Shown here: positions 13,435 through 26,303 of the stretch, piece by piece | How the letters are laid out: every line of letters starts with the position of its first letter | Numbering within the stretch: position 1 is the first letter of the stretch | NCBI GenBank assembly: GCA_005408345.1 | Contig: SEMN01000257.1 | Span: forward strand, 62,001-126,000 | Direction: 5' to 3' | Origin: Macquaria australasica | Taxonomy: Eukaryota; Chordata; Actinopteri; Centrarchiformes; Percichthyidae | DNA: 64,000 nucleotides | Program-made: the position numbers and the translations under genes | The notes under the pieces: model-generated | The model's database searches: none | What the model was told of the DNA's origin: nothing | The model's input: the letters and a program-made list of their open reading frames with translations, nothing else

Positions 13435-13995
13435 CTCTCTCTGAATGCAGGCTTATCTATTATTCATACTTTGTTCTTTTGGCTCTCGTTAAGAGGCCTG
13501 CTCAGCAAACGCTGCTCTTCTGACATCCGATCCCCCTGTTCATGTATGTGTGTGTGTGTGTGTGTGTTTTCGTCTCAGTATATGTGCTTCAGATCTATAC
13601 TTGTTCACTCTTGTCTCCTCGGGATCTCTGAATGCAGCACAATACTCCCACAGTCATTAGATACTAAGTGCATTGTGATGCCCATCATAAACATACTGTA
13701 AGTACTGTGGAAAACAACATGTGCAATGTTGTAATGAATCATGCTTATATTATGAGGCCTGACCTAGGAGCTAATAGGCTGCCTCAAATAACAGAATTTT
13801 AACATTTTTATTTAAAGCATATTAAAACACTGTTTAAATCTAAATATTTAATCCAAATAAAGAGTGAAATAAAAAAAATATAAAATAACAATTAAAACTG
13901 AACAGAGTGTGGGCTGTTATCAACAGTGTGTTATAATTCAAAATAAAACAAAAATATATAAATATGAAACCAATTCTAATAATAAAAAAACAATA

Positions 13996-14225
13996 CCAAC
14001 TCAAGGTCCACTTATTAGCTTTTTTTCAGAGCTTTCAACCACATCACTGCAATTTTTAAATCAACACAGGTGAGAAGTCCTGAAAATGATATGGATGAAA
14101 TTAGCTACTAAGCTCACATGTTAACAGATCCATCGCACAACTGGGCCCTCCATCCGCTGATGAAGACCATGTCCTATGGTTAAAAGCTCTGGGAAAAGCT
14201 AGTAAGTGGACCTTGAATTGGAATT
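13996..14225. mobile_element. Foldback element built from Penelope-type ends
   Basis: The left arm CTCAAGGTCCACTTATTAGC then TTTCAGAGCTTTCAACC (13,999-14,041) is the inverse of the right arm GGTTAAAAGCTCTGGGAAAA then GCTAGTAAGTGGACCTTGAA (14,179-14,219). The right side is preceded by CTGATGAAGACCATG, the same motif as at 8,934. Two ends in inverted orientation suggest either insertion with inversion or a dimeric end. Confidence 0.55.
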
Positions 14226-16904
14226 CTTTGTCTAAATACACGTTTTATTTTCACATTTTTCCACATTGTACTGCCTTCCTAACCACTTCCTGACTGTTAC
14301 AAGATCTGAAAAGGGAAGAAAGACTGTCATTCATGTAATCATGCAGATAACTGATTTTACACATTCACACACAGATTTACAGTGCACATCCAAGCACACA
14401 GAAGGCATTACACATAAAGTATCAAATGTCTAAACGTTGTTGCGTGAACACGTGTGCTCCCCTCAGTTCTTCCTCATAGTTCTGTCATCTTTTAAGTAAA
14501 GTTGGATGACGTGATACACACACACAATCACTATGTGAGACAGAGGGAGAGAGAAAGAAGCCAGAATAGGTGGTGCTTGTGTGAATAATGAAAAGGAGGT
14601 CAGTGCCTGAAGGGGTGGGGCGATGGTGGTGAACACTCTGCTCAAAGTAAAAGGCACTGAGAACATAGAGCTGCCAAACACACACACACATACCCATACA
14701 CACACTAGATACGCCTATTGTGATGGTGGATTGAAGTAATGGGGCAAACTAAACGTGCATGTCTCCTCTTTGCACCTTCACCCCCCCGTTAAATAAGCAT
14801 TACTGATAAGATGCAATTGCTAAAACCTACAAAATATGAATTGTACACTTCACATGATGACTAATGACTTCATTAGTCAAAAATGGCAAAACTCTACATA
14901 TAGAAGCAAATACACATCATGCACTTGGTAAAGTTGCTTGTTGTGATCCTACTGATCAGTTAACGTCTTGTGGTTTTTGACTGTCTCTCTATTCCTGGAT
15001 GAAGAAGTACACAAGTTATTAGAATTCTTCCTACAAAATAAAAAAAAAATAAAAAGTTCTATTGGTCTTTGAGACAATTTGATTGTTCGCTACACCCCTC
15101 CCACTGAACAGTGATTGTCCAATCCTATCCTAGCAACCGTAACTATAGGCACTAGGCCTGTCAAGCTTCAGGTTTCCTCCACATGTTGCGGCGGTGTGCA
15201 TGGGGCTGCAGTGAGAGCGATACTCTGCATTTAAAGAGTTTGGAGGGTGTTGTCTGTTTGCCTTTCCGAAACCAAAAACACGGGATCTAAAGTGTAAGGC
15301 ATGGATTAAACAGTGTGTTTGTCTGCAGTAACGTTAGCTGGAATTGTTAGCATGTCCAGCTAATGAGCTTACTACCTACAATAATAACAAAGCATTGCTT
15401 CCAAGGCCAAGAGTTAGCATATCATTAAAGGATTACATTAGTTTGTGGGGTCACAGGTTACATTTTAAAAAGCCCCATTCAGGATTAGCACATCCACTGT
15501 GTAGAAGCCGGTCCTGGATGCTATCAGAGTTCAAGCTTACGTTAGCGTCTCTGCCCTGCTCTTTATTGGGTTTAGGGAAGTCTACATTGCAGGAACCTCT
15601 GCCACATTTGACAAACACATCCGCTAGTTCTCATCCTAAAAGCCTTTTCTTTTGTAACGCTAAAAGTGAAACATACTATTTGAAAATACAAACACATATG
15701 TACGCTAAGGGCTATGCAAACAAGAAATAATCTCACTTTTTTCCTTATCGTACATAAGAGCAATGCTACTCCTTTTGTTTTTACGTCTTCTACGCGGATC
15801 ATCAGCTGGTCAGGATGATCTCAGTCCTCAGACCTCAGTCTTTTAGCAAAATATCCCGTAGCAATCAGGTGCTTATGTAGACCCTTTCACAAGAGTCCTG
15901 TTTTAAAACGAGACCACTGGAAACTAATGCTCGTTCACTTAGCTACACCTGATAAAATCTGCCATTGTTTAAAAAGGACTATGAATTTAGAGTGGTAAAT
16001 CTGCTACCATTCACACTGTAAACTGTTCATGTGCTGTACTAGAACAGTAAGCTCGACAGGCGTAGTAACAGTAAGGGAGACCAGGGTCCCAAGAGCATCT
16101 TAATCAATCCCCTTTTCATTTGTAATATTGCAATCAGAGCCAACACACGTTTTTCCAAGTCTAGAGCGATATAAATGGGGGCTGAAACTGATGATAGTCA
16201 ATATTTTGTTGGTGAGCAATAGCTGATGAGAGCCACAGTGAGGGTCCAGCATGGCATTCAACAAATGGCAGCTAAAGCCTACAACATTGCAGGACCATGA
16301 TCTGCACCTCCGCCTGCTGTCTGACTGACCAGTATGCCCCCGTACGCTACAAATTTAAAAGGATTATTCAGAACTTAGACCGTTCAGGCCAGAGTGAAAC
16401 ATGCCCCTTTACCCACAGGTCCATATTAACAAGCTCTATACAACATCTACCCACAGAGAAACAGAGCAGAGGGTCAGAGGCTCGGGTTCACCAGATAACC
16501 CTACTTATAGGGGAAATTAGAGGGGATACCTGTTCACTGTTAGGGCTGGTGTAGTGCAGTGAAGCAACGCCAGTCCTACTGAGGGATTATTGTGTGGTGA
16601 TGCTATCATCACAACCACTCTCCCACTGTCTATTTATAGTTCACAGAGCTCTCCCTCCCTCTCTCTCTCTCTCTCTCTCTCTGTCTCTTTCAGTCCCTCT
16701 GTCAGATTCTCCATACTGAATGCCAAATGCATTAAAAGGAGAAGGTCAGAAAAAACAGAAGCACTAACCAGCAGTTAGTGGTTTCAAACTCGGGGAGAAA
16801 TATAGCACCTGTCCCTGATCTTACACAGGGTGCTATTTGGAAGTTGGTAAACTTTATACATCCCCCTATGACACATAAATACACAGTTTTCACCACAGAA
16901 GATG

Positions 16905-16965
16905 ACATTCCATTACATTTATTTAGCTGACGCTTTTATCCAAAGTGACTTACAATAAGTGGATA
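16905..16965. repeat. Common fish repeat 3'-end fragment
   Basis: TTACATTTATTTAGCTGACG followed by CTTTTATCCAAAGTGACTTA is a sequence seen throughout teleost genomes as the tail of a dispersed repeat. It is a short fragment only. A related tail lies at 58,490-58,540. Confidence 0.55.
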
Positions 16966-18014
16966 GCTCCCAATAGTTGCAAGAATCATGCAACTTCATC
17001 AATTATGCTGAACTGCTTCAGGTGCTAGACACAATGAGAGATAGAGAAAGAAGCACCGGGCTCTTCTTCCCACCACAGACAGCTGTCTGCGGCCACAGTC
17101 AGGTACACCTTCGTGCTCAGACATTTCGAGACGGTCAGGCGCTTATTAAGGTGTTTCATTAAGATTTCGACCTGCAGTCACACTTCATTTGTGGAGTGGA
17201 GTTATTTGAACACTGGAGTATTCATTTCAGCTGATCAGGTGAGAACAAACTCACCCATGCTTCACTTCGAGCACCAGCTGCTCTGTCTTGTGGATCAACA
17301 GTTCAGTATGGCAAAGAAGCACTTGCCAATTTTATTCCAAACTGAGTCCAGACTTGATTAAAAGAAAATGTAAGACTTCTATCTGCAAATCACAAAAAAA
17401 TCCATCAGAGCTGCATTTAAGAACAACTTTCCCTCAAAGGTAGAAGGTGAGCTATGGTTTCTACTGACCAGTTTATTAAGTGTGGACAGGCATCAGTCTC
17501 AGGTTTACTTTGTTCATAGTGTGAGTTTAAAAACGAAGATTTAAAAGATTTCAGATGTACTGTGGGGAACTGACCACAGTTCAGGGTCCTGAATGCATCA
17601 TCCCAGTGTTCAGACAGAGACAGTGAACGCTGGATGGCTGCTGATTCTGTCTGCCAGACGGGCCACAGCGTCTGAGCCCCAGGCTGGGAACACAGACGAA
17701 CCACGGCACCTTAATCTGGATTAGCTGCTAAATTAGAAGCCTGGTTGCTTGTGTAATCCCGTTGACAAAGTCCCGGCAGCCCCCGTGCATGGCCATTTGA
17801 CGCCAGCCGATTCACTAAGGCCAGGCCAAGCCAGGCCAACATGGGCCAGACAGAGCGACTGACTGATGCAGTACTCCTACAGAAAGCACAGTTATCTCAA
17901 CAGAAATTTTAGATGGATGCTATGAAAATATCTGTATAAGGGCACATAATTAAAGCTACAACAGAAAATCATATAGCACAACCATCAGAGAAGAAAAGGT
18001 CACCATGTGGTACT

Positions 18015-18270
18015 TCTGTCAAATACTACACATTTTCAGATGTACTTGAGTAAACGTATCAATACCACAATGTAAAAATACTCCACTACAAGTAAAAGCA
18101 TTCAAAATGCTACTTAAGTAAAAGTACAGAAGTATTATCAGCTAAATGTAGTTTAATATCAAAAGTAAAAGTACATGGATTATCCAGAAAAATGGCTCCT
18201 CAAGTACCTCAAAATTGTACTTAAGTACAGTAAATGTAAATGTACTTAGTTACTTTCCACCACTGCAAGT
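18015..18270 (-). mobile_element. hAT-like MITE (CAGTGGTGGAAAGTAACTAAG family)
   Basis: Read on the minus strand from 18,266 it starts CAGTGGTGGAAAGTAACTAA and continues with GTACATTTACATTTACTGTA, ACTTAAGTACAATTTTGAGG and TAAGTAGCATTTTGAATG. This is a widespread vertebrate non-autonomous element rich in AAGTA words. There is no coding capacity. Confidence 0.65.
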
Positions 18271-18480
18271 ACAACTAACACAGAGTGAACCTCATGGGGA
18301 CATTATTGGACAGCTGAAATGATACCAAAGAAAATAAAAAATATATAATTATAAAGTATGACAACACTTAAACACATATATGCCACAACAGCATCACAAC
18401 AACAGATACTTGAGTGTATGTATACTGTTTGCGTGCATGTGCAAACATGAGTGTCTAAGATTCACGTGAACTTAAATAAT

Positions 18481-18514
18481 AATACCAATAGTATACTAAT
18501 ACTAATACTACTAC

Positions 18515-18549
<35 letters not shown>

Positions 18550-18560
18550 GTAGTAGTAAT
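18481..18560. repeat. (AAT/ACT)n trinucleotide tract
   Basis: ACTAATACT units pass into about 11 pure AAT units. Confidence 0.85.
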
Positions 18561-18765
18561 TTAAAATACAGTTCTCATTAAAAGAATAATCTCATAATCC
18601 TACAATTATTTTTTTCCTTACAGTTTGAACTTGATGACACTACACGCACACGCACACACACGCACTACCACCGCCGATTTACACCAATGTGTGGATCAGG
18701 CCCAAGTAGGGAATGGTGTGCACTGGAGCAGCGCAGCAGATCAGGATATGTCTGTCAGTCAGTGA

Positions 18766-18766
18766 T

Positions 18767-18834
<68 letters not shown>
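18766..18834. repeat. (TG)n microsatellite
   Basis: More than 30 TG units, the longest dinucleotide run in the window. Confidence 0.95.
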
Positions 18835-18836
<2 letters not shown>

Positions 18837-20439
18837 CTTAAAGACAACTTGGTTATATAATGCAGGCTGAGGCAGCAGCAGCAGAACAGCGGCAAATGCG
18901 CGCTGCTTTCCTCGGAGAGACAAGAGAGTAGCCTACACCATGGCCAGTTTATCCGAGGTTATGTTTTCACTCCAATGAAAACCTTTTCAAACTGGACTCC
19001 CTGAAAAATCTAGCAAGTTACTGATCTTGCCTTACGGGAAAGTAGCTATGTCTCACGGAACATAAAAGAAAATATATGTTGATCTTTACAATCCTTTACT
19101 AAATTCGGCATACAAATAATGCGTCGAACATAACACATTTTCATATAATTTCAACTTTTAGAACTGATTCACATTGTTCGTTACGGCAGTCCCACTGTCT
19201 CTTTCAGATGAAGATGAATGTCGGTACATTTCCAAAATTTAAGATTTTATGGTGTGTTTAACATTTGGTGTGTTTAACATTTGTATGCCGATTTGAAGAG
19301 CAGCTTCAACTAAATAAATGAAGTACACGTGAAGCCTTGTTCTATCGCATATCAAGATCCAAAAAACAACAATTTTCCAGTGCAGTTTGGTGGTGCACTG
19401 TACACGCGCGATTCTATAGTGCGTAACAGGAATTCCACTCTGCGCTTTTCCTCTTGTGAAAGCGATGACTGATATAGACAGGCAAGAGTACTTGCCCATT
19501 CATTTGACTCACATATCCTATGTTTAGGAAAGAGCTACTTTCTGAACATGTTAAAGGTGCTTAAATAAGGTGGCAACACGCGGACGCATAAAAGCCCACG
19601 TACAGATAGAGAGGTACAGGGAAATATAAGTTACGATCACAACCCAGAGCACCAGACACCAATACACCACACAAGAGTTCAAGATGCAGTTTGAGACACT
19701 CACCCTCTATGGTAGATCCGTCCAGCACGGTGCTAAAGTAGAAAAATAGATTTGAAAGAAATGGCTTTCGGTGTGTTTTGTTAGGGCAGAAAGCTCACTC
19801 CGCTACTGCTGAGATGTTTAATTTCTATTTTACCTAAAAACTGATGGACCATGTCCAGGCTCAGACCAACGTCTCCAATGTCACAGCTCGCGGCCAATGT
19901 GAAGTCATGTAGGAACAGCCAGTCTGGTGCTGCATTTATGTGTCATGAGGCAGATAGTAAATACCATCTACCTACTGCTCTGGACGTAGGTGTTCAATAC
20001 CTCATAAAAAAACAGCTCACTTTAGATTTTAGATTCTAAATACGATTATAAATTACAGTTTACCCTAGCTTTTGGGCAGTTTAGCTACCATTTAAATAGG
20101 CTATAGGGCTAATGTCAGCTTTCACATGTTAAAGTATTAGCCTCACTTAAAATGCAAACTTTAATCAATGGAGGGCTAATTTAACTTTTACCACCAGCTG
20201 TTTGGAGAATGAAATAAATAATTTGACAGTTCAAGACAAAACGTATTAAATTAACTATACATATAGGCTAGTATAATAGATAGACATACAATAGGCATAT
20301 AGGTTGCCCCTGCTAAAATCCCCTGTCATTTGTGACATGCTGGAAAGACTTGTGTTATTGTGTGACTTATTTCCCTTCCCTTAGGGATATTTATTTGACG
20401 CGAGTTTAAAACCTCCATTTATTCCCACAGTCCGTGAAC

Positions 20440-20640
20440 GCAGCAGCAGGCAGTATGTGACAGACATGTCGTGCGGTGAGTCACGGCTGAGTCAGAGCGT
20501 CGTGTCCCGCCCACACCGCGGTGGCGGCCAATAGCGCTCGTGCGGAAGCGGGCACGGTGGCAAACAGTCACGCAGTGTGCGGTTTAAAGGGCCGCCAACT
20601 CCCGGTCCATGTACGGACCATTAAAGGCAGGTGGGCGGGT
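20440..20640 (+). promoter_or_regulatory. CpG-rich promoter-like block
   Basis: A locally GC- and CpG-rich island in AT-rich surroundings. It has GC boxes (GTCCCGCCCACACCGCGG near 20,500), a CCAAT box (GGCCAATAGCG near 20,528), an AP-1-like TGAGTCA and a TATA-like GGTTTAAAGG near 20,580. In plus orientation these lie in a sensible order before an ATG at 20,611 that opens MYGPLKA and meets a splice donor (GGCAG/gtgggc). It could be the start of the unidentified gene ending at 26,022, or of a minus-strand gene. Confidence 0.4.
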
Positions 20641-21670
20641 ATATATGTTACATATTCATTATGTGACATAACAAATATTTAAATATGAACTGGATCACAT
20701 ACACAATGAACACAAGAAAGGATCAACAACTAATTGTTACAAATTCTTAATTTCTAAAAAACATCATTCAAGGAAAGACACAAAGACACACGTGTTAATG
20801 CGTGTCCCACGTCCTCTTTGCTGTCCCCCTGGCTACTCTGGAAAAGAAACGAGGGGGTCCAAACATCCATAGTCCTAACCCGAGTTTGGATTCTGGAAGG
20901 AGACTGCAAGCTAACAAACATGGATGTAAACAATGCAGGTAGAAACTCTCACTAGTAACATTGGTGGCAAAAATGTTGAATTTACAGCAGAGATGACTTT
21001 CTTTTCCTGTAGGTGGCGACACTAATGTGTCTAAACTGCTGCTGCTGCTGCTGTTACTTTCCTGTCTTACAGGTGGTGTAGGCTCACAGGTGTAGAACTG
21101 GTCCGACAATTAGTAAGCAAGTTACAAACCAGTTCTCTGAGATGCTTGGTATCTAAAAAATACCATAACCTACTTTGTATAAATTCACAGTTCAGTACCA
21201 CAGACACACCATCACTACAGGGCCACAATGCTATAGTGGTACCACAGGAGATGGAAATACTATAAGGCCATTATAAACTCACTGTAGAGAACACAAGCTT
21301 ATATGTGATTATGATTTTTTGCTCAGCTCTTCATCTTACCAGTCAGCTGTGGGTTTGTCTGTATGAGCTGCAGGACACACACACACGCACGCACACACAC
21401 ACAGACCGGCATACAGTTAGCTTACGTGTTGTCACTCTGACGGCAATATTTCAGTAATCAGCCACAGTTACATGTCCATACGATAACTGAAGCGATTTTA
21501 TTTCTGTTTTTATAGCCAGAAGAATGCCTGTCACTGCAGTTTTTATTTCATCATTTATTTCTTTGTTTTCCTTGTGTAGTGAACATGTTACAGCAGTTGT
21601 AACATAAATTATTATTTACGTTCTACCTAATATATTAATTAAATATTTCCATTTCTGTATCCTTTCTAGA

Positions 21671-21707
<37 letters not shown>
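21671..21707. repeat. (CA)n microsatellite
   Basis: About 18 CA units. Confidence 0.9.
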
Positions 21708-21708
<1 letters not shown>

Positions 21709-22239
21709 GCATAGACTCACAGCTCGTATCCGTAAACCCACTACTACAAATACCAACATACGGACTCCCCTGTCATGACCAACACACACACAGATATATG
21801 TAGACCTTCAGATTGTAAAGGTGGTGATGCAGAGGAACCTGAAGATGCTTCAGAGCTAGACAATAGATAAACAATGGTACTGCTGTTTCACAAGGCAGGG
21901 CTTTTACAGTTATAGCTATGGTTTCATTAATGGTTACAAATCATTCATACGCCTCATAGATCAGTAATAACCAGGGCAAGGTTTGGGCTGATACGATGAT
22001 ATATCTCTGTCTGCAGCAGAACTTTGTTGTTTTCCGTCATTCATCAGGAAGAGCCCTCCAGTGAACAGTTCAACCACTCACCTGCTGAAAAACAGCTGCA
22101 CAGCATCCAGACCAACATCTGTTTGTAACATAACAACAGACTGGATAGGCCTTTTTCACAGAACACATTTTGATGTGTAAATAATGAAACCAAGTCTGGC
22201 TCACTGTCACACTGTAATACTGGGACACTTGAATACAAC

Positions 22240-22320
22240 GCAGCCATTGCTAATGTTATATAACACATGTGCTTTTCCTACTATGACCAGTCAAAATGTC
22301 TGCTGTGAAAAAGGCTTTTG
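22240..22320 (+). repeat. Interspersed repeat shared with 40,830-41,050
   Basis: GTGCTTTTCCTACTATGACC, AAATGTCTGCTGTGAAAA and nearby words recur at 40,990-41,030 (direct) and 40,840-40,870 (inverted). It contains an ATG followed by a donor-like site but is repeat, not gene. Confidence 0.45.
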
Positions 22321-23359
22321 GCTTATCAGAAAGTGGAAGTAAGTAGGTCAGTAAGAAGGGTCCTAAGTCTCTGACTCTATAAATGTTAGTAAGCCATTAA
22401 AGAGTTTGTGGGAGAAAAATCCCAAAGATGGGCCAGATGTCCTCAGGATCTTCACCACACTATAAGCACTTCAAAACTCAAAAATAATTCAACTGAGTCA
22501 AAAGAGTTCTAATATGAATAGAGTTTACTGACAAATCAACAAGCACAGTAAACCTGAGTTAGTTCATGGAGCAACCAACAGTCAAGCGTACAAGCACACA
22601 CAGACCTGAGTCAGTCCACGAAGTAACTGACAATCCAATGTACACATCTTCTTTTATAGCCATCTTCACCCTCCTTCTGTGGGCTCAAAGTTGTATAACC
22701 ACCTGCTGACCTCGGCCTAATTTCTGTGATGTTTTCAACCTGCTCTGAGCCAGACACCACGGTACCTTTGTTTCTTTTATTTATTTATTTATTTATTTTG
22801 GCATTTTACTCTTTGGTCAATGAACAATTGTGTCCACTGAAAATGTTCTTGTTCTGCCATATCTCCCTGGTCACCTCCCTGGTCAGTAGATAATTGTATC
22901 AACTGAGGAACTGCTTGTTTTCACTCAAGGACTCAGAATAATAATATCCCTCTGTCTGATACACTATTATTTCTCACTGCCAGCTGTACTTGATAAAAAA
23001 TATATGACTTTAATGATTATGCTTACATTTAACAACATATGATTACAACATGATTATGACTGGACCTGACTTTACCTGACAACCTAACCATTATCAATAT
23101 GATTGACTTTGACTGACTTATACATAATACTGTAATATTGATTTTGACCTGTTTGACCTCTCTGACCTTATCCTGCAATGATTCAATACTGATTTAACAT
23201 TATACCATCAACATTATACCACATTTGGTGAATAAATCCTTCATCAAGTTCAGTAGGCATCTGCTCTCATGGAGGTCCATAATCATCTTCTGTTTTTCCT
23301 TATTCAACTCCCTACTTCTGATTCTCTCCCTGCCATGTTTTGTCCTGCTGCGCCCTCAG

Positions 23360-23410
23360 GTGGTGGAGGACTGTTACAACAATCTCAAGGAGCACAGCTT
23401 CTCCAAATAG
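23360..23410 (+). CDS. Possible terminal exon, 17 codons, unidentified
   Basis: After a pyrimidine-rich tract and acceptor (CTGCGCCCTCAG) an open stretch reads VVEDCYNNLKEHSFSK and then TAG. There is no donor before the stop, so it can only be a last exon. An AATAAA follows at 24,005-24,010. It could end a gene separate from the 24,327-26,022 exons, be an alternative last exon, or be chance. Confidence 0.25.
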   Translation: MVEDCYNNLKEHSFSK

Positions 23411-24326
23411 GGCCATAGCCATAATTGATTGACCGATTGAAATGTCGTTAATACAAGGAAAGGCTTGGGCAGAATTTCTACTTTGCTCCATTTCTTAAGG
23501 ATAAACAATTTACATACACATCTTGTATTTTTCATAACGCACATGCAGTCAGTTTTGACTTCAATTTGGTTTTAGTTTCTTTTGTCTGAATATTTGGCTA
23601 TTTAATAACGTGATAACCTATCACTTTGGTCTGTACAAATCCTATGACTAAATCTTATCATTTTAGAGAATATACATAAATACCCAGATATATTTCATTT
23701 ATTTTAGTCATATTGTGGCTAGAAATGAACAGCCTGGAAACACGGGGTGCTTTTGGAGTCAGATTTTGGAATTTCTTGGACTGAAATGTTGATGACAGTG
23801 AATGATCATGAGGAGGCAGCAGGTCTAAGTAAAGCGAGGCAGTCGTATCTGCTATAAAATGCTTCAGCTATGCTGCCAGTTGTGCTTTTATTTGTCCAGC
23901 TTAGGAAATGTCTCTCTCTGAGTAAGCAATGGCCATTTCAGCAAGATTAAACGAACAACTTTTGTAACTTTCATTTGAGTAATTGAATATGCTGTTTGAC
24001 TGTAAATAAAGAAGTCTAAAGCCTAACTTCATTCACCCAAGGCAAAATGATGACTGTGACTGTACTTCACTGCATCAGTTTACTTTTTCTGTTCTGTATC
24101 GACGACAAAGTTTGTTTTTTTCAAGAAACCAAACCTTATTTCAATTACTTGTAAGTTTAATCATCTAAATTACAGTACGCTGATATTCAGTATAACATTA
24201 CTGTACACCTCAGTTTACTCTACTGTGACATACTCTCATTACATTGGAACATTTTGACAGTAATCAAATGACAAGAAAAAGCATTTCTTTTTCCATTTCC
24301 CGAAATGCATTCTCCTTTTCCCACAG

Positions 24327-26022
24327 GCTCCTTTTCCAACTCCCTGTACTCACTGAACCCGTTGCCGTGTCAGGAGATTTAATAATGAATGAAGTTACCG
24401 GTAAATTTTAATCTGTAATATATGTGAAATTGTAGAGCAAAGTGAAAGAGCCAAAATTCAACATACATGAAAGGTGATTTGTGATTTGTGGAGATGTCTG
24501 CGTGTGTGCGCCTCCGTCAGTTAAGGCCACGCAAATTGCCTTTTGCGCTCTCTGTAATGTTTATGGACCAGTGTCTGTGCGGAGATGTGGAAAAAAAAGC
24601 TAAATAAGAAAGTAAAGAATACCCCGCGAGACGTTTGTTGTAAATGAGCTTGTAATTTAGTTGCTATGTCAAAATGTTGCAAAAGCCTCAAAGATAAAGA
24701 CACCCCCATAAGTAGTAGTTTATATAAAGACTGAAACCAAACTTGTATCAGACAATATGACTGAGGCCGCAGTCAGATGTGTAGCCTACATTTCTTCAGT
24801 TAGATATGGAAAACCTTAGATTACAGAGGTGAGATGTGACTGTAAACTTATTAGCTGCAGAGCCAGCCTCTACCTCCAGCTGACTATAGCCACCTCTGTC
24901 TCCAGCCACATCCTGCAGCCTCTGTTAGCATCCCGCAGCCCCATCATCCCCTGCCCATTCTGGCATTCAGCTCCTGCACCAGCCTGCCAGATATATTATG
25001 CCTCAGCCTCCACATCCACCCACAGCTCCTTCCAGCTATGGCCCCGGCCTTCACCAGCCACCTCTGGTAGCCAGCTGCATCTCAGCTTCCACCTTCAGCC
25101 TCTGCCAACCAGGTCCATCCCCTTACTCTACTTGTAGAATCTGACACCTGCAGCCCCACCCTCTGTCTGCCTTTGAAAGTCACATGCAGCCACATCCTCC
25201 AACCACTGCCTTTTTGGCAGCCACCATTTGGCTCTTCTTGCAGACGTTAAACTGTTAACAACCAGATGCAACTCAAACTCCTGCCTACAATCTTTGGCAC
25301 CCCACCCCATGCAAGCTGCAGCCCCAGCTTTTTCAGTATGTATAAAGGGTTACTAGCTGCAAAATTGAATGAAAACTAGCACCATGTAGCTTTATTTTCC
25401 CAAACTTTAACCCTGCTGTTTTCTATTTTACGTAACTTTGTTGCTTTGGGTAACCTCATGTCACTATATATCCTGCATCAAAGTTTCTCATTCAGCTTTG
25501 TAAAAATCATATTTTGTGTCATGTGTTGTATGAAGGAAGAGCAAACAGCCATCAACATGAACCAACACTATCTGGACAACAGGACTGTGATGCTGAACTT
25601 CATCTTCCAGAAAGAGCTCTTCTTCCTCCCACCAGGCTTTGCACTCAAGGTAGTAATCAGTGTGATGCACAGCAGTATGAGATATTTGGTACTTTATTAA
25701 TGTCTAGCCATGCATTTTCACTTAATCAGATTATTTCATGTGCATTAGAAATGATCGATCCTGTCAAAGTCATTAAGTGAAAACAGGAGTGTCATGTATC
25801 TATCAGAATAATCTGAGGTATAAACTCTTTTCATGAAAGGAAAGACCTTAAATACTTGAAGGTCTGTTACTCTTCTGATCGTATATAATCCTACAATTGA
25901 CTCTGAGTGAAATTTGATTTTATTAATAGAGGTTTGGTGACGATATGTACTTTACAACACATTTTCTTTGCTGTTTTGTCCAGGACCTGTTGAACTTCTC
26001 AGACCTCCAGATCTACCAGTAG
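24327..26022 (+). CDS. 3' part of an unidentified protein-coding gene (three phase-compatible exons)
   Basis: Proposed exons: 24,327-24,400, 25,540-25,649 and 25,984-26,022 (stop TAG). Acceptors are TTTTCCCACAG, the weaker GAAGGAAG, and TTTTGTCCAG; donors are ACCG/gtaaat and CAAG/gtagta. The frame passes through both junctions without a stop: LLFQLPVLTEPVAVSGDLIM, then TEQTAINMNQHYLDNRTV, FIFQKELFFLPPGFALK and DLLNFSDLQIYQ. Composition looks like a folded, non-repetitive protein. I do not recognise the family. Upstream exons were not found with confidence. An AATAAA lies 276 bases after the stop. The gene would be head-to-tail with ina, whose start is about 1.9 kb downstream. The middle and last exons are the best supported; the first could be fortuitous. 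Confidence 0.5.
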
Positions 26023-26297
26023 CTGATCCAGACCATTCCTTCTACAAGAGCTGTGCATCACAGATGCTTATTCCTCCTCCCCATCCTCCACGTTCACCAC
26101 CAACTCCTGCTCCTCTCCCAAACTGAATGCGCCCCTTCACGTATTCCCCTCGTCTCCTCCGTACAAGAAGATTCTCCAACTCAGACTGTAGTGCCTTACA
26201 TTTCCAGCCATGCTCCCCTTTAAAAGACTGCCAGTTAGCTTGCTCTGCTACTGTGACTTGTACTTGTTCTGTTAGTCTCTAAATTGCACAGTTGCTC

Positions 26298-26303
26298 AAT
26301 AAA
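26298..26303 (+). promoter_or_regulatory. Polyadenylation signal of the unidentified gene
   Basis: AATAAA in GCTCAATAAAGTCC, a strong context, 276 bases after the TAG at 26,020-26,022. It supports a real 3' end here. Confidence 0.5.

Noticed and set aside
17417..17704. 95-codon minus-strand frame
   Set aside because: No domain or splice support; length is within chance expectation for 64 kb.
20795..21109. 104-codon minus-strand frame with a Ser run
   Set aside because: The Ser run comes from a short CTG repeat; no splice context or recognisable domain.
22290..22345. ATG opening MSAVKKAFGLSESG with a consensus donor (GGAA/gtaagtag), resembling a first coding exon
   Set aside because: The sequence around the ATG recurs at 40,830-41,050, so it is part of an interspersed repeat.
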